Shown: positions 1 through 9,200 of the stretch, one piece after another
Layout: the number at the start of each line of letters is the position of its first letter
How positions within the stretch are numbered: position 1 is the stretch's first letter
Origin: Amia ocellicauda
Taxonomy: Eukaryota > Chordata > Actinopteri > Amiiformes > Amiidae
DNA length: 64,000 nt
Reading direction: 5' to 3'
Assembly: GCF_036373705.1 (NCBI RefSeq)
Contig: NC_089857.1
Location: 30,052,284-30,116,283, forward strand
Position numbers and translations under genes: made by a program
The notes under the pieces: model-generated
The model's input: only the letters and a program-made list of their open reading frames with translations
Database searches by the model: none
What the model was told of the DNA's origin: nothing

Positions 1-2
1 CC

Positions 3-86
3 GAGTTCCTTCAAAAACTGTGTGCAAGTGTACCTAGAAGAATTGATGCTGTTTTGAAGGCAAAGGATGGTCACACCAAATATTGA
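3..86 (+). pseudogene. C-terminal tail of a Tc1/mariner-like transposase
   Basis: The window opens inside this frame, which encodes about 27 residues and then stops at TGA (84-86). The peptide ends in PRRIDAVLKAKDGHTKY, the typical C-terminus of fish Tc1-like transposases (a basic helix, then a conserved GGHTKY-like end). About 100 bases of AT-rich 3' sequence of the same element type follow, up to roughly 186, where the sequence switches abruptly to LINE sequence, so the 3' TIR is missing. What lies upstream is outside the window, so I cannot tell whether the rest of the transposase is intact. A non-functional remnant is most likely. Confidence 0.7.
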
Positions 87-186
87 TTTGATGTAGATTT
101 TTCTTCTGTTCACTCACTTTGCATTTTGTTAATTTATAAATATAATTGAATAACATGTCTATTTTTGAAAGCATTCTTACTTTACA

Positions 187-563
187 ACATCTGCGTAGAA
201 GTGGTAGGAGAAACCATGGAATGCAATAAGGGGGCCCAGGGAGCAAGTGTAGAGAGAGAGAACAGGAGGGGGCCCAGGATGGAGCCTTGGGGAACGCCTG
301 TGAGGAGAGGTTAGGGGGTGGATGAGGAACCTCGCCAGGTCACTTGGTAGGTCTGGTCGTTGAGGTAGGAGAAGAACCAGGTGAGAGCAGTCCCAGAGAT
401 TCCAAGGTCAGCAAGGCAGGAGAGGAGGATGGAGTGATCGACAGTGTCAAATGCTGCAGAGAGATCAAGGAGGATGAGGACTGAGGAGAGGGAGGCCGCC
501 CGAGCACAGCTGAGGGAGTCAGTGACTGCCAGGAGAGCAGTCTCAATGGAGTGAGCTGAGCGA
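187..563 (-). mobile_element. L2-type LINE reverse-transcriptase fragment
   Basis: Read on the minus strand this encodes reverse-transcriptase blocks: first a segment with LILLDLSAAFDTVDHSILL, then GTALTWFFSYLNDQTYQV, then GVPQGSILGPLLF, and after a one-base frame change a piece ending FHGFSYHFYAD just before the catalytic YADD box. These blocks are typical of L2-clade non-LTR elements. Only about 375 bp remain and no single frame spans them, so the copy is dead. It abuts the Tc1 remnant on its left. Confidence 0.75.
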
Positions 564-700
564 AATTACATATATTTTGTCTTTTTTTATAGTACATGTC
601 CAGGATATTCAATGTATTTTAACCTTATATTAAAATACGTTTTTTAACACTGAAAAAATATGGTTAATTACACATTTTTACATTTTTTACAGTGTATATA

Positions 701-1561
701 CACTGATCAGTCATAACATTATGACCACTGACAGGTGAAGTGAATAACACTGATAATCTCGTTATCATGGCACCTGTCAGTGGGTGGGATATATTAGGCA
801 GCAAGTGAACATTTTGTCCTCAAATTTAATGTGTTAGAAGCAGGAAAAATGGGCAAGCGTAAGGATCTGAGTGACTTTGACAAAGGGCCAAATTGTGATG
901 GGTAGACGACTGGGTCAGAGCATCTCCAAAACTGCAGCTCTTGTGGGGTGTTCCCGGTCTGCAGTGGTCAGTACCTATCAAAAGTGGTCCAAGGAAGGAA
1001 AAGCGGTGAACCGGCGACAGGGTCATGGGCGGACAAGGCTCATTGATGCACGTGGGGAGCGAAGGCTGGCCCGTGTGGTCCGATCCAACAGACAAGCTAC
1101 TGTAGCTAAAATTGCTGAAAAAGTTAATGCTGGTTCTGATAGAAAGGTGTCAGAACACACACAGACCAGTCAGGGTGCCCATGCTGACCTCTGTCCACTG
1201 CTGAAAGCGCCTATAATGGGCACGTGAGCATCAGAACTGGACCACGGAGCAATGGAAGAAGGTGGCCTGGTCTGATGAATCACGAGTTCAAGGTGTTGAC
1301 TTGGCCTCCAAATTCCCCAGATCTCAATCCAATCGAGCATCTGTGGGATGTGCTGGACAAACAAGTCCGATCCATGGAGGCCCCACCTCGCAACTGACAG
1401 GACTTAAAGGATCTGCTGCTAACGTCTTGGTGCCAGATACCACAGCACACCTTCAGAGGTCAAGAGGAGTCCATGCCTCGACGGGTCAGGGCTGTTTAGG
1501 TGGCAAAAGGGGGACCTACACAATATTAGGCGGGTGGTCATAATGTTATGGCTGATGGGTG
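701..1561 (+). mobile_element. Internally deleted Tc1-like DNA transposon, copy 1
   Basis: The terminal inverted repeats contain CATAACATTATGACCAC near the left end and the reverse complement GTGGTCATAATGTTATG near the right end. TA dinucleotides flank both ends (699-700 and 1562-1563), the Tc1/mariner target duplication. The transposase starts at ATG 849 ([14 protein letters not shown]), but an extra C near 888-890 shifts the frame, and the protein jumps from WSDES straight to [17 protein letters not shown]. The segment with the second catalytic Asp is therefore gone. Two related copies lie at 19758-20626 (same deletion junction) and 50543-51494 (longer). Confidence 0.85.
849..1513 (+). pseudogene. 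Broken Tc1-like transposase (copy 1)
   Basis: The N-terminal helix-turn-helix region is recognisable ([25 protein letters not shown] in two frames), followed by [14 protein letters not shown] and the start of the DDE domain (WSDES). An internal deletion then removes the segment with the second catalytic Asp. The remainder, with [26 protein letters not shown], continues in other frames. The end is approximate. No transposition activity is expected from this copy, though its TIRs could still be moved in trans. Confidence 0.75.
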
Positions 1562-1774
1562 TATATACAGTGAGGGAAAAAAGTATTTGATCCCCTGCTG
1601 ATTTTGTACGTTTGCCCACTGACAAAGAAATGATCAGTCTATTATTTTAATGGTAGGTGTATTTTAACAGTGAGAGACAGAATAACAACAAAAAAATCCA
1701 GAAAAACGCATTTCAAAAAAGTTATAAATTGATTTGCATGTTAATGAGGGAAATTAGTATTTGACCCCTTCGAC

Positions 1775-2788
1775 TTAGTACTTGGTGGCAAAACCCTTGT
1801 TGGCAATCACAGAGGTCAGATGTTTCTTGTAATTGGCCACCAGGTTTGCACACATCTCAGGAGGGATTTTGTCCCACTCCTCTTTGCAGATCCTCTCCAA
1901 GTCATTAAAGTTTCGAGGCTGATGTTTGGCAACTCGAACCTTCAGCTCCCTCCACAGATTTTCTATGGGATTAAGGTCTGGAGACTGGCTAGGCCACTCC
2001 AGGACCTTAATGTGCTTCTTCTTGACCCACTCCATTGTTGCCTTGGCTGTGTGTTTTGGGTCATTGTCATGCTGGAATACCCATCCATGACCCATTTTCA
2101 ATGCCCTGGCTGAGGGAAGGAGGTTCTCACCCAAGATTTGACGGTACATGGCCCTGTCCATCATCCCTTTGATGCGGTGCAGTTGTCCTGTCCCCTTAGC
2201 AGAAAAACACTCCCAAAGCATAATGTTTCCACCTCCATGTTTGACAGTGGGGATGGTGTTCTTGGGGTTATTCCTCCTCCTCCAAACACGGCAAGTTGAG
2301 TTGATGCCAAAGAGCTCGATTTTGGTCTCATCTGACCACAACACTTTCACCCAGTTCTCCTCTGAATCATTCAGATGTTCATTGGCAAACTTCAGACGGG
2401 CCTGTACATGTGCTTTCTTGAGCAGGGGGACCTTGCGGGCGCTGCAGGATTTCAGTCCTTCATGGCGTAGTGTGTTACCAATTGTTTTCTTGGTGACTAT
2501 GGTCCCAGCTGCCTTGAGATCATTAACAAGATCCTCCCGTGTAGTTCTGGGCTGATTCCTCACCGTTCTCATGATCATTAAAACTCCACGAGGTGAGATC
2601 TTGCATGGAGCCCCAGACCGAGGGAGACTGACAGTTATTTTGTGTTTCTTCCATTTAAGAATAATCGCACCAACTGTTGTCACCTTCTCACCAAGCTGCT
2701 TGGCGATGGTCTTGTAGCCCATTCCAGCCTTGTGTAGGTCTACAATCTTGTCCCTGACATCCTTGGACAGCTCTTTGGTCTTGGCCAT
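1775..2788 (-). CDS. Tc1-family transposase, apparently intact (337 aa)
   Basis: Catalyses cut-and-paste transposition into TA sites, binding the TIRs of its own element. The open frame starts at the ATG complementary to 2786-2788 and shows the full family layout: an N-terminal paired-like DNA-binding region (about residues 1-110, with HTH segments such as [22 protein letters not shown] and [15 protein letters not shown]), then the DDE domain. The likely catalytic triad is D153 (VLWSDETK), D241 ([11 protein letters not shown]) and E276 ([11 protein letters not shown]), with 34 residues between the second Asp and the Glu, hence DD34E. Other conserved boxes are HGGGNIMLW and the C-terminal NKGFATKY. 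The length fits the usual 340 or so residues. No frameshift or stop is visible. Activity cannot be judged from sequence alone, because single substitutions commonly inactivate such copies. Confidence 0.93.
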   Translation of the reverse strand: MAKTKELSKDVRDKIVDLHKAGMGYKTIAKQLGEKVTTVGAIILKWKKHKITVSLPRSGAPCKISPRGVLMIMRTVRNQPRTTREDLVNDLKAAGTIVTKKTIGNTLRHEGLKSCSARKVPLLKKAHVQARLKFANEHLNDSEENWVKVLWSDETKIELFGINSTCRVWRRRNNPKNTIPTVKHGGGNIMLWECFSAKGTGQLHRIKGMMDRAMYRQILGENLLPSARALKMGHGWVFQHDNDPKHTAKATMEWVKKKHIKVLEWPSQSPDLNPIENLWRELKVRVAKHQPRNFNDLERICKEEWDKIPPEMCANLVANYKKHLTSVIANKGFATKY

Positions 2789-2835
2789 GGTGGAGAGTTT
2801 GGAATCTGATTGATTGATTGATTGCTTCTGTGGAC

Positions 2836-2930
2836 AGGTGTCTTTTATACAGGTAACGGGCTGAGATTAGGAGCACTCCCTTTAAGAGAGTGCTCCTAAT
2901 CTCAGCTCGTTACTTGTATAAAAGACACCT
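2836..2930. repeat. Long near-perfect hairpin inside the Tc1 element
   Basis: AGGTGTCTTTTATACAGGTA at 2836 is mirrored by the complementary sequence ending at 2930, with arms of about 45 bases closing on a short loop near 2880-2886. It lies between the transposase start and the right TIR and carries a TATAAAAG-like string on each strand, so it may overlap the transposase promoter. It belongs to the transposon, not the host. Confidence 0.8.
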
Positions 2931-3160
2931 GGGAGCCAGAAATCTTGCTGATTGATAGGGGATCAAATACTTATTTCCCTCATTAACATGCAAATCAATT
3001 TATAACTTTTTTGAAATGTGTTTTTCTGGATTTTTTTGTTGTTATTCTGTCTCTCACTGTTAAAATACACCTACCATTAAAATTATAGACTGATCATTTC
3101 TTTGTCAGTGGGAAAACGTACAAAATCAGCAGGGGATCAAATACTTTTTCCCTCACTGTA

Positions 3161-4140
3161 TATATTTTATATTTAATATGCTCTTTTCATTGTCTTCATG
3201 ATGGATACAGAATTTCAGTGATTTTCATATTTAGATACTGTTCTGTCCTTTATTATGGGGAATTTTGGGTGTTGAAGAGGACATTTTTGTGGCTCTGGAT
3301 CCAATCAAACATTGGAATCAATGGGGATTTCATTTACGTTATATGTCATTTAACATAACTGTTTCTCATAGGTTACTGTATACAGTATTACATTCCCTGT
3401 AGTGCAGATGCAACCATATTTAGCACTTTTAGGCTGGTTAAAAGCCAACGAATACAGTTTAAATGTATCGGCCTTAGTCATTGACTGAACAGGAAACAGA
3501 TACTATCATACCTTTCTGACATCTGGTATGTTCTGAGAAGGAACTATCAATAATTTCTACTAGATTCTCTTCACATTTCCCAAAAAAGGGACTTCTACCT
3601 ACTTATGCAAATGAAGATTTTTCCAAGGGGGATAGAATTTAAATAAGATGGTTAGAAAACAGAACAGGGTCCGATACTGTCATGACTCCACTGAAGATCC
3701 CTGAAATCATGCACACTGTATCAGCGTGACTGCATTAATATAACATTTTAATCCTGGTCATATTTTGCAAATGTTTGTTTCAGAATAAACAGAAATTATC
3801 TTTGGGTTATATTTAGCTGTATTAAATGTAAGTGTATAGACAGATAGATGTCTGTGTATATGCAGTGTTATAACTATAATTATGTGCATGAACTCCCACA
3901 CGACTAGTATTTTTGTTTTTATTTTGCTTTTCTTTGTTTTTAAAAAGAAAAATGTTGACAGGTTTGCTTTCGCTTTACATTGGATATGATTAGTATCATC
4001 CAACAAACAACCGTTCACATGTCCTGAGCCAGAGCAGTATTGCTAATGCAGGAGCGACGCTTCACATCGCGGGGGGGCACTGCTCACCCGCACAAGTTTC
4101 GCAGCTCCGGGTGCAGGTCGGTGTTGTACAGTAAACACCC
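3161..4140. other. Upstream flank of the Jun gene, no gene seen
   Basis: AT-rich sequence with no convincing ORF. It holds two possible regulatory words: a CArG box at 3580-3589 and a perfect octamer ATGCAAAT at 3605-3612. Otherwise I see nothing. Confidence 0.5.
3580..3589. promoter_or_regulatory. Candidate CArG box (SRF site)
   Basis: CCAAAAAAGG fits the CC(A/T)6GG consensus exactly and sits about 670 bp upstream of the inferred TATA box of the Jun gene. Serum response factor sites are typical of immediate-early genes. The match is short, so use in vivo is inference. Confidence 0.35.
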
Positions 4141-4157
4141 AATTTACAATAATACAC

Positions 4158-4254
4158 ATTGGCTCAGTCATCTGCATGCAAATGACTAGGAACAAGAAAG
4201 AGAATAGAAAAAAAAAAAAAAAAACCTGTGTGCGGAGAGATCTTACCATATATA
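4158..4254 (+). promoter_or_regulatory. Candidate core promoter of the Jun-family gene
   Basis: Within 100 bp are an inverted CCAAT box (ATTGG, 4158-4162), an AP-1-like TCAGTCA (4164-4170), a perfect octamer ATGCAAAT (4176-4183), a poly-A run and a TATA-like ATATATA (4248-4254) followed by a GC-rich start region. A further TTAGTCA lies at 4313-4319. AP-1-like sites would suit the autoregulation known for jun genes. The start site is inferred at about 4280. Confidence 0.5.
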
Positions 4255-4279
4255 CCGCGGAGGAGGAGGCATGTGTGAC

Positions 4280-4799
4280 AGTTTCAGGAACTAAGAGAAA
4301 AAGGGCGTGTTATTAGTCAGACGAGCAGAAAGTCCCAGAGAGTCGGGCTGACTGTCAGTAAGCAGGGCTAGACGGGGAACAGCACGCAGGACTTTCGGCT
4401 ACTTGCGTGGTCAACAAGGATGCACAGAGATGTGTGTTGTGTATATTTGTTTTTGCTCTTAGAGAACCAGAAGAATTACTGAAATACAGCTGGATTACCT
4501 GCACGTCACATTATTATGTGGATCAGGAGCAGCTGTGCGGATATATCACATTGCTCAGGCAGGGATGAGCGCCCGGCTTTAGACTGAGTGGCTGTGTGTG
4601 TGCGGATGAACTGATGTCTGCGATGGATGGGATTTCGTGCCATCATGTAACCATCTGACGAAGCGCAGAGACACGGCAACAGTGCACATCTGTCTGTGGG
4701 AACTTAGCTTTTTTAACATCTGTGAATGTATTTGCCGAGCTTGGCGAGCAGGTCAGACCTCCTTCATTGATGACTGAACCCCAAGCTCATCAGACAGCG
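4280..4799 (+). other. Inferred 5' UTR exon of the Jun-family gene
   Basis: This stretch is less AT-rich than its surroundings and ends at a consensus donor (CAGCG|GTAAGT, exon end 4799). It contains several upstream ATGs, none in a long frame: 4420 (20-codon uORF), 4516 (23 codons), 4614, 4726 and 4770, the last reading across the splice before stopping. The left end is a guess based on the TATA-like box. Confidence 0.5.
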
Positions 4800-5388
4800 G
4801 TAAGTAAAAGCCAACACGAATGTATTGTATGATGTTAAAATAGTTGTCCCCGGTACGTTTCTTTAAAAGATATTAAAGAGTATGTTAAAGCGTGTGTGTG
4901 TGTATATATATATATATACAAAATTGCCCAAGCACAATAATATACCGATATATAGCAAATACGGCATATATAAATCACAACAATTACTGCTTGTATACAA
5001 TAATGCTATTCAAATAATGTTACATGTCGTTTAAATGTGAAGAAGGATTCTTGTGTGTGAAGTCTAAATTAAGAAAAACATGATTATGAGCTTCTTGCCT
5101 AAGTTCCATGAAATCATGACATTATAAATCTATTTCATGGACATAGTATAAAATAGTGTGTAATTGTGATTGTGGTAAAGGAATCTGAGTCCTGTGTGTA
5201 CGTGCTTGCTAAGTGCAGGGTGTTAGGAGTCAGATGAAAGCTTGTTGCGTTGAGTGATATGTGAGCAGGGCTGCTTTACAACTGCAGCATTAGTGCTGAG
5301 AGCTGACTTATCGCTAAAATCGTTTTATTTTTTACATATTATCAATTATGAAAAAGATCAAAACAACGATCATTTTCTCTCTTTACAG
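4800..5388 (+). other. Inferred 5' UTR intron of the Jun-family gene
   Basis: Starts with GTAAGT at 4800 and ends with a pyrimidine-rich acceptor (TTTCTCTCTTTACAG) at 5388, giving a 589-bp intron about 150 bp before the start codon. It contains a GT/TA microsatellite at about 4892-4919. Known vertebrate jun genes are typically intronless, so this is unusual and needs transcript support. Confidence 0.5.
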
Positions 5389-5540
5389 GTTAAACGTTTT
5401 TAATGTACTGTTCGCCGATTGCCTGCTGAAACTGAGCATTTGAACACAGACGGGACCCTGTTGACCACATAATGCCTTGCTGGAAATTTTCAGCTTTATG
5501 ATACATGCAGAGCAGATTATGAAGTTAGTATTCTGTGTCA

Positions 5541-6590
5541 ATGACGGGTAAGATGGAAACCCCTTTTTATCACGATGACACCCCGAACCTTCACAGTTTT
5601 GGACAGATCACTGACTACCACCACAGGTACCAGAACCAGAAAATAATGAGTAAGAAAAATATGGCTGCACACAATTTCCAAGGTCCTGTGGGGAGCACCT
5701 CTGGTTTGAAGCTGTTGCAGGGACAGTCTGGAAGCAATGGCAATATAAATTCGAACAACCCGGGCATTAACAGCAACACAAATGGCTCTTTAATGTCTTC
5801 GCCAGATGTGAACCTGCTAAAGCTGGGCTCTCCTGATCTAGAGCATCTTATTATCCAATCTAACCAGGGGATGGTTACTACCAGCCCAGCGCCTAACTCA
5901 GCGGGTAACCCCTTCATGTACAGGAACCAGGTAACAAATGAGCAGGAAGGTTTTGCCGATGGTTTTGTGAAAGCCCTGGCCGATCTGCATAAACAGAACC
6001 AGCTCATCGGTGCACCTATGTCTCCCTCTTCTTCAATTCAGGGGCCGTTCCAGAGAAATGTCATGCCCAGTGGGGAAATGCCAATTTACACCAATCTCAG
6101 CAGCTACAACCCCAGCCAGATCACCGTTTCGGCATCCTATTCTGGTGGCCAGCTGTCTTACTCAGCAACTGGTCATGGACCAGGTCACGGCGGCTTAGGA
6201 CAAGGACCCCACCCCCACAGCCGGGGTCTTGATGAGCCCCAAACAGTCCCTGAGGTGCCCCATCCTCCAGGGGACCCTTCCAGCTCCCCACCTTCTCTCT
6301 CCCCCATTGATCTGGAGACGCAGGAGAAGATCAAGGCGGAGCGAAAGAGGCTACGGAACCGCATCGCGGCCTCCAAGTGCCGCAAGAGGAAGCTGGAGAG
6401 AATCTCCCGCCTGGAGGAGAAGGTGAAGGTGCTGAAGACCCAGAACTCAGACCTGGCTTCCACCGCCAGTATCCTGAGAGAACAGGTGGCACAGCTCAAG
6501 CAAAAAGTCATGAATCATGTCACCAATGGGTGTCAGATTACAGTGAGCACAGCCACCCTGGCAAAAAGTGGGGAGAGTACCAGCTGCTGA
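5541..6590 (+). CDS. jun-like: Jun-family AP-1 transcription factor (349 aa), JunD/c-Jun-like
   Basis: Nuclear bZIP factor expected to dimerise with Fos, Jun or ATF proteins and bind TGAGTCA or TGACGTCA sites. From the ATG at 5541 ([13 protein letters not shown]) the protein has a Jun N-terminus; the transactivation region [20 protein letters not shown] (86-105) with both SP sites matching c-Jun S63/S73; VTTSP (112-116); [20 protein letters not shown] (136-155); [18 protein letters not shown] (232-240); [11 protein letters not shown]; the basic region with NRIAASKCR (273-281); and leucines at 291, 298, 305, 312 and 319. ISRLEEKV and LHKQNQL favour JunD; other parts resemble c-Jun or JunB. The Asn/Gly/Ser-rich linker (about 64-84) and tail [17 protein letters not shown] are unlike the mammalian paralogues. 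ATG 5541 has a weak context (T at -3); ATG 5553 has a strong one (A at -3, G at +4) and would lose four residues. The coding region has no intron. Family certain, paralogue not. Confidence 0.95.
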   Translation: MTGKMETPFYHDDTPNLHSFGQITDYHHRYQNQKIMSKKNMAAHNFQGPVGSTSGLKLLQGQSGSNGNINSNNPGINSNTNGSLMSSPDVNLLKLGSPDLEHLIIQSNQGMVTTSPAPNSAGNPFMYRNQVTNEQEGFADGFVKALADLHKQNQLIGAPMSPSSSIQGPFQRNVMPSGEMPIYTNLSSYNPSQITVSASYSGGQLSYSATGHGPGHGGLGQGPHPHSRGLDEPQTVPEVPHPPGDPSSSPPSLSPIDLETQEKIKAERKRLRNRIAASKCRKRKLERISRLEEKVKVLKTQNSDLASTASILREQVAQLKQKVMNHVTNGCQITVSTATLAKSGESTSC

Positions 6591-9200
6591 TCTTTTGTTT
6601 TTTGTTGTATGTGTGTTTTTTTTGAGTCAGTGGTGTAAAGAAATGACAATGCAAATCTTGGAGCTGCTGAGGTCTGTGAAAAAAAGGAGAGTCAGGTACC
6701 ATCAAAACCCTTTCTCAGTTTCGCACTTCAGACTTGTGTCTCGAAAAACAGAGGGAGCACAGAACACATTATGATTGGTTTCTTTCTTGGTTTTGAGCAG
6801 CTCATCAAGGGAAATCCTCTGTTCTATTGGTGAAATGCTACCTTTGCATTCTGTTTGTTCCTTACAAATCTCCAGACTTTATATATGTTTTTAATTTGAA
6901 CGAGAAAGGAAAGCATCCCTCACCACTTTTATATTGAGGGTTATGCTTCATCTGGACTTTATATAGTCTTTAGGAATAGAGCAACGGAAGAGGGCAACAC
7001 GCAATGATTAATCCCCATGTGCATTGCAATGTTTCAGCTGAGTACAGGTGAATTGATGAAGAAATGTAGGAATGTTGGTGAAAGGGAAAACACTGCACTT
7101 TGAATACTGACAACATATAATTTAATGCAGAATGATAGAAGCGATAGAAGGGCGTCTTGAATTGTCTCAGCTTCCAAAGAAAGTGCATCTTGATCTCCTA
7201 ATTAAACTGGTTCTGCAAACATGTGACTGGGTTTAGGAGAGAGGTTTATTTTAAAGAGCAGTGTGCTTTTACAGGTATGCTAATACCACCAGAAACCTTT
7301 TTAACTTAAAGAAATTGTTGTATTTTACTTCAAGCTTCTGTTCAATCATAAAAGCAAATACCAGGAAGAAAACCATAATGTGAATTACATTTTTATCAAA
7401 GCTCTATAGGAAGAGTGATATGTGTCCTAAGTAGATCTAAAGTGGTAATTTAGTACTCTGAGTATTATCTAGTATTTACAGTTGTCTCTGAGTGAAATGT
7501 TTTGCAAAAGCGCAACATTATATGTCTTAAGTGTCCCCATTCATTGTTTAATTTGCTGTCCTCAGCCATGTTGAATTGTAGTAGTCGCCAGTGCAGGTGG
7601 AAGTGTTAAAAGTCCCAGAACCCCTTGGGGTGTTTTGTTTGTTTGTTTACAAGTATAATTGTAAATATTTTAAATATCAATACTTTGAACCATAAAAGAC
7701 TGAGAAAGTGACATCATATCAAATGTTTAATCAAAGGCTTACAATGTTCCTTTTTTTAACAGAACCTGGCAATATAGCATTTCATTAGATCAAATGAAAA
7801 ATATACAGTGTACTATATTTTGAGGTTTAATGTAGTCAATTTATTTTTGTCAGCTAATACAGAGGTAGCTGATTTAACTAATTCCATTTCATTCCAAGAC
7901 AGAGACAGATGCTAGATTTTCATAAAAGTTCAATACAATGGAAAGCCATTTAAAAAATAAAATAATAATAATAATACTGAATGATTTGTGTATCAGAACC
8001 ATCATTACTATTTATTAATCCAAACAGTGACAAGTAGTTATTTCAAAGAGTTTCTATTTTGTATTTTTATATGGAAAACAGGTATGTAGTTTAAAACAAA
8101 TCAACATAATAAGACTACATTTGAAAAGAGTTTTGAATAATTCTGGGTGCCACAACAAGACCCAGCGCTGTTTCAATCATTTAATAGTATGTCGAGACTG
8201 AGCAAGACATCAGTTTAAGGGCTTAGAACAGTAGTGTTTTTTGTCTGTTTGTTTGATTCTGTTTCAGATTATCAGAAAGTCTATAACAATTTATTTATGC
8301 AAAAAAGCCTCTACTATTTATGTTGTCTATGTAAAAAAGGTGTATAAGTAAATGAATAAGTGTCCTGTAGACGCTTGCTTTATTTTGGGATCTATAACAT
8401 TGCACTTAAATAATAAGAAACATTAAATGATGTCTACTATTTATGCTATATTATTGTCTTGACATGGACTGTGTTCAGCACAGTGTCATCGGAAATGATA
8501 CAAAACAACTTGAAAACTTGGTTGTTGGAGTGACATTTCTGGATTTTTTTTTTTTTTTAAATGAACGATTTTGTTTTCTAGGATGGTTGCTGTTTTTCAG
8601 ATGGTCACAAATCATATTCAAATGCAAATATTGTTCAGTCCAAGAAAGGAATTATCACAGTGTGCTAATATTATCATGTGTGGCTTAGCTGTTGAGAAGA
8701 TTATTAATTGAAATGCTGTTATATGCAGCTGATTAACACATATAATTGCAAAAATATGTTTTGAGAAAATTCTTAAAATACATTTAAAGATTGACTTTTT
8801 TATTTTTTTGGTGCACTGAATAATTGCCAGATGCCTTTCCTATGTATACAGAAATATAGATATAGATAATGAAATGTAGACCAATCTATATTTATATGAG
8901 TTGGGACAGACAGCACATTTTCAATCTAGACAGAAAGTAAAGTTGTCACAAAAAAACATTTGAGTGTTGCTTAGAAGATATTTATTTTTTTGAAACTTGA
9001 ATAAGGCTTTTGATGTTGACTAACAATTATATTTTTGTAAGAAAAAAAATGTTTCAAATATTAATGTTCTCGTTTAAGAGAGAGCAGTGTAAACTTAGGT
9101 ACTACCTTAAGTGTTTATTTAACTTTGACCATTCCAGAATACATTATTTATTTAGGTTGTATTCAAAGGGCAGTCCTAAATTGGTAACAAATAAACACTT
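6591..9200 (+). other. Probable 3' UTR and downstream flank of the Jun gene
   Basis: AT-rich sequence without ORFs or recognisable transposons. It contains several AU-rich ATTTA and TTATTTAT strings, as expected for an unstable immediate-early mRNA. Candidate polyadenylation signals AATAAA are at 7956-7961 and 9190-9195. I cannot choose between them, and shorter forms are possible. Confidence 0.4.

Larger units (their letters stand above)
1568..3158 (-). mobile_element. Complete Tc1 (DD34E) transposon with IR/DR-type ends
   Basis: A 1591-bp element flanked by TA at 1566-1567 and 3159-3160. Its ends (CAGTGAGGGAAAAAAGTATT at left, the matching complement at right) open roughly 200-bp inverted repeats that look nearly identical by eye. 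Each arm repeats the terminal motif internally: GAGGGAAATTAGTATTTGAC at about 1747 and its mirror at about 2958-2981. This outer/inner arrangement is the IR/DR layout known from Sleeping Beauty-type Tc1 elements. The left end lies only 4 bp past the right TA of the previous transposon. A long hairpin sits between the transposase start and the right TIR. Confidence 0.93.

Noticed and set aside
5615-6007. 130-codon frame antisense to the Jun gene
   Set aside because: Its composition mirrors the Jun coding strand and it has no known domain. It is a shadow frame.
6185-6511. 108-codon antisense frame over the Jun bZIP region
   Set aside because: A by-product of the GC-rich, constrained bZIP codons. 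No independent evidence.
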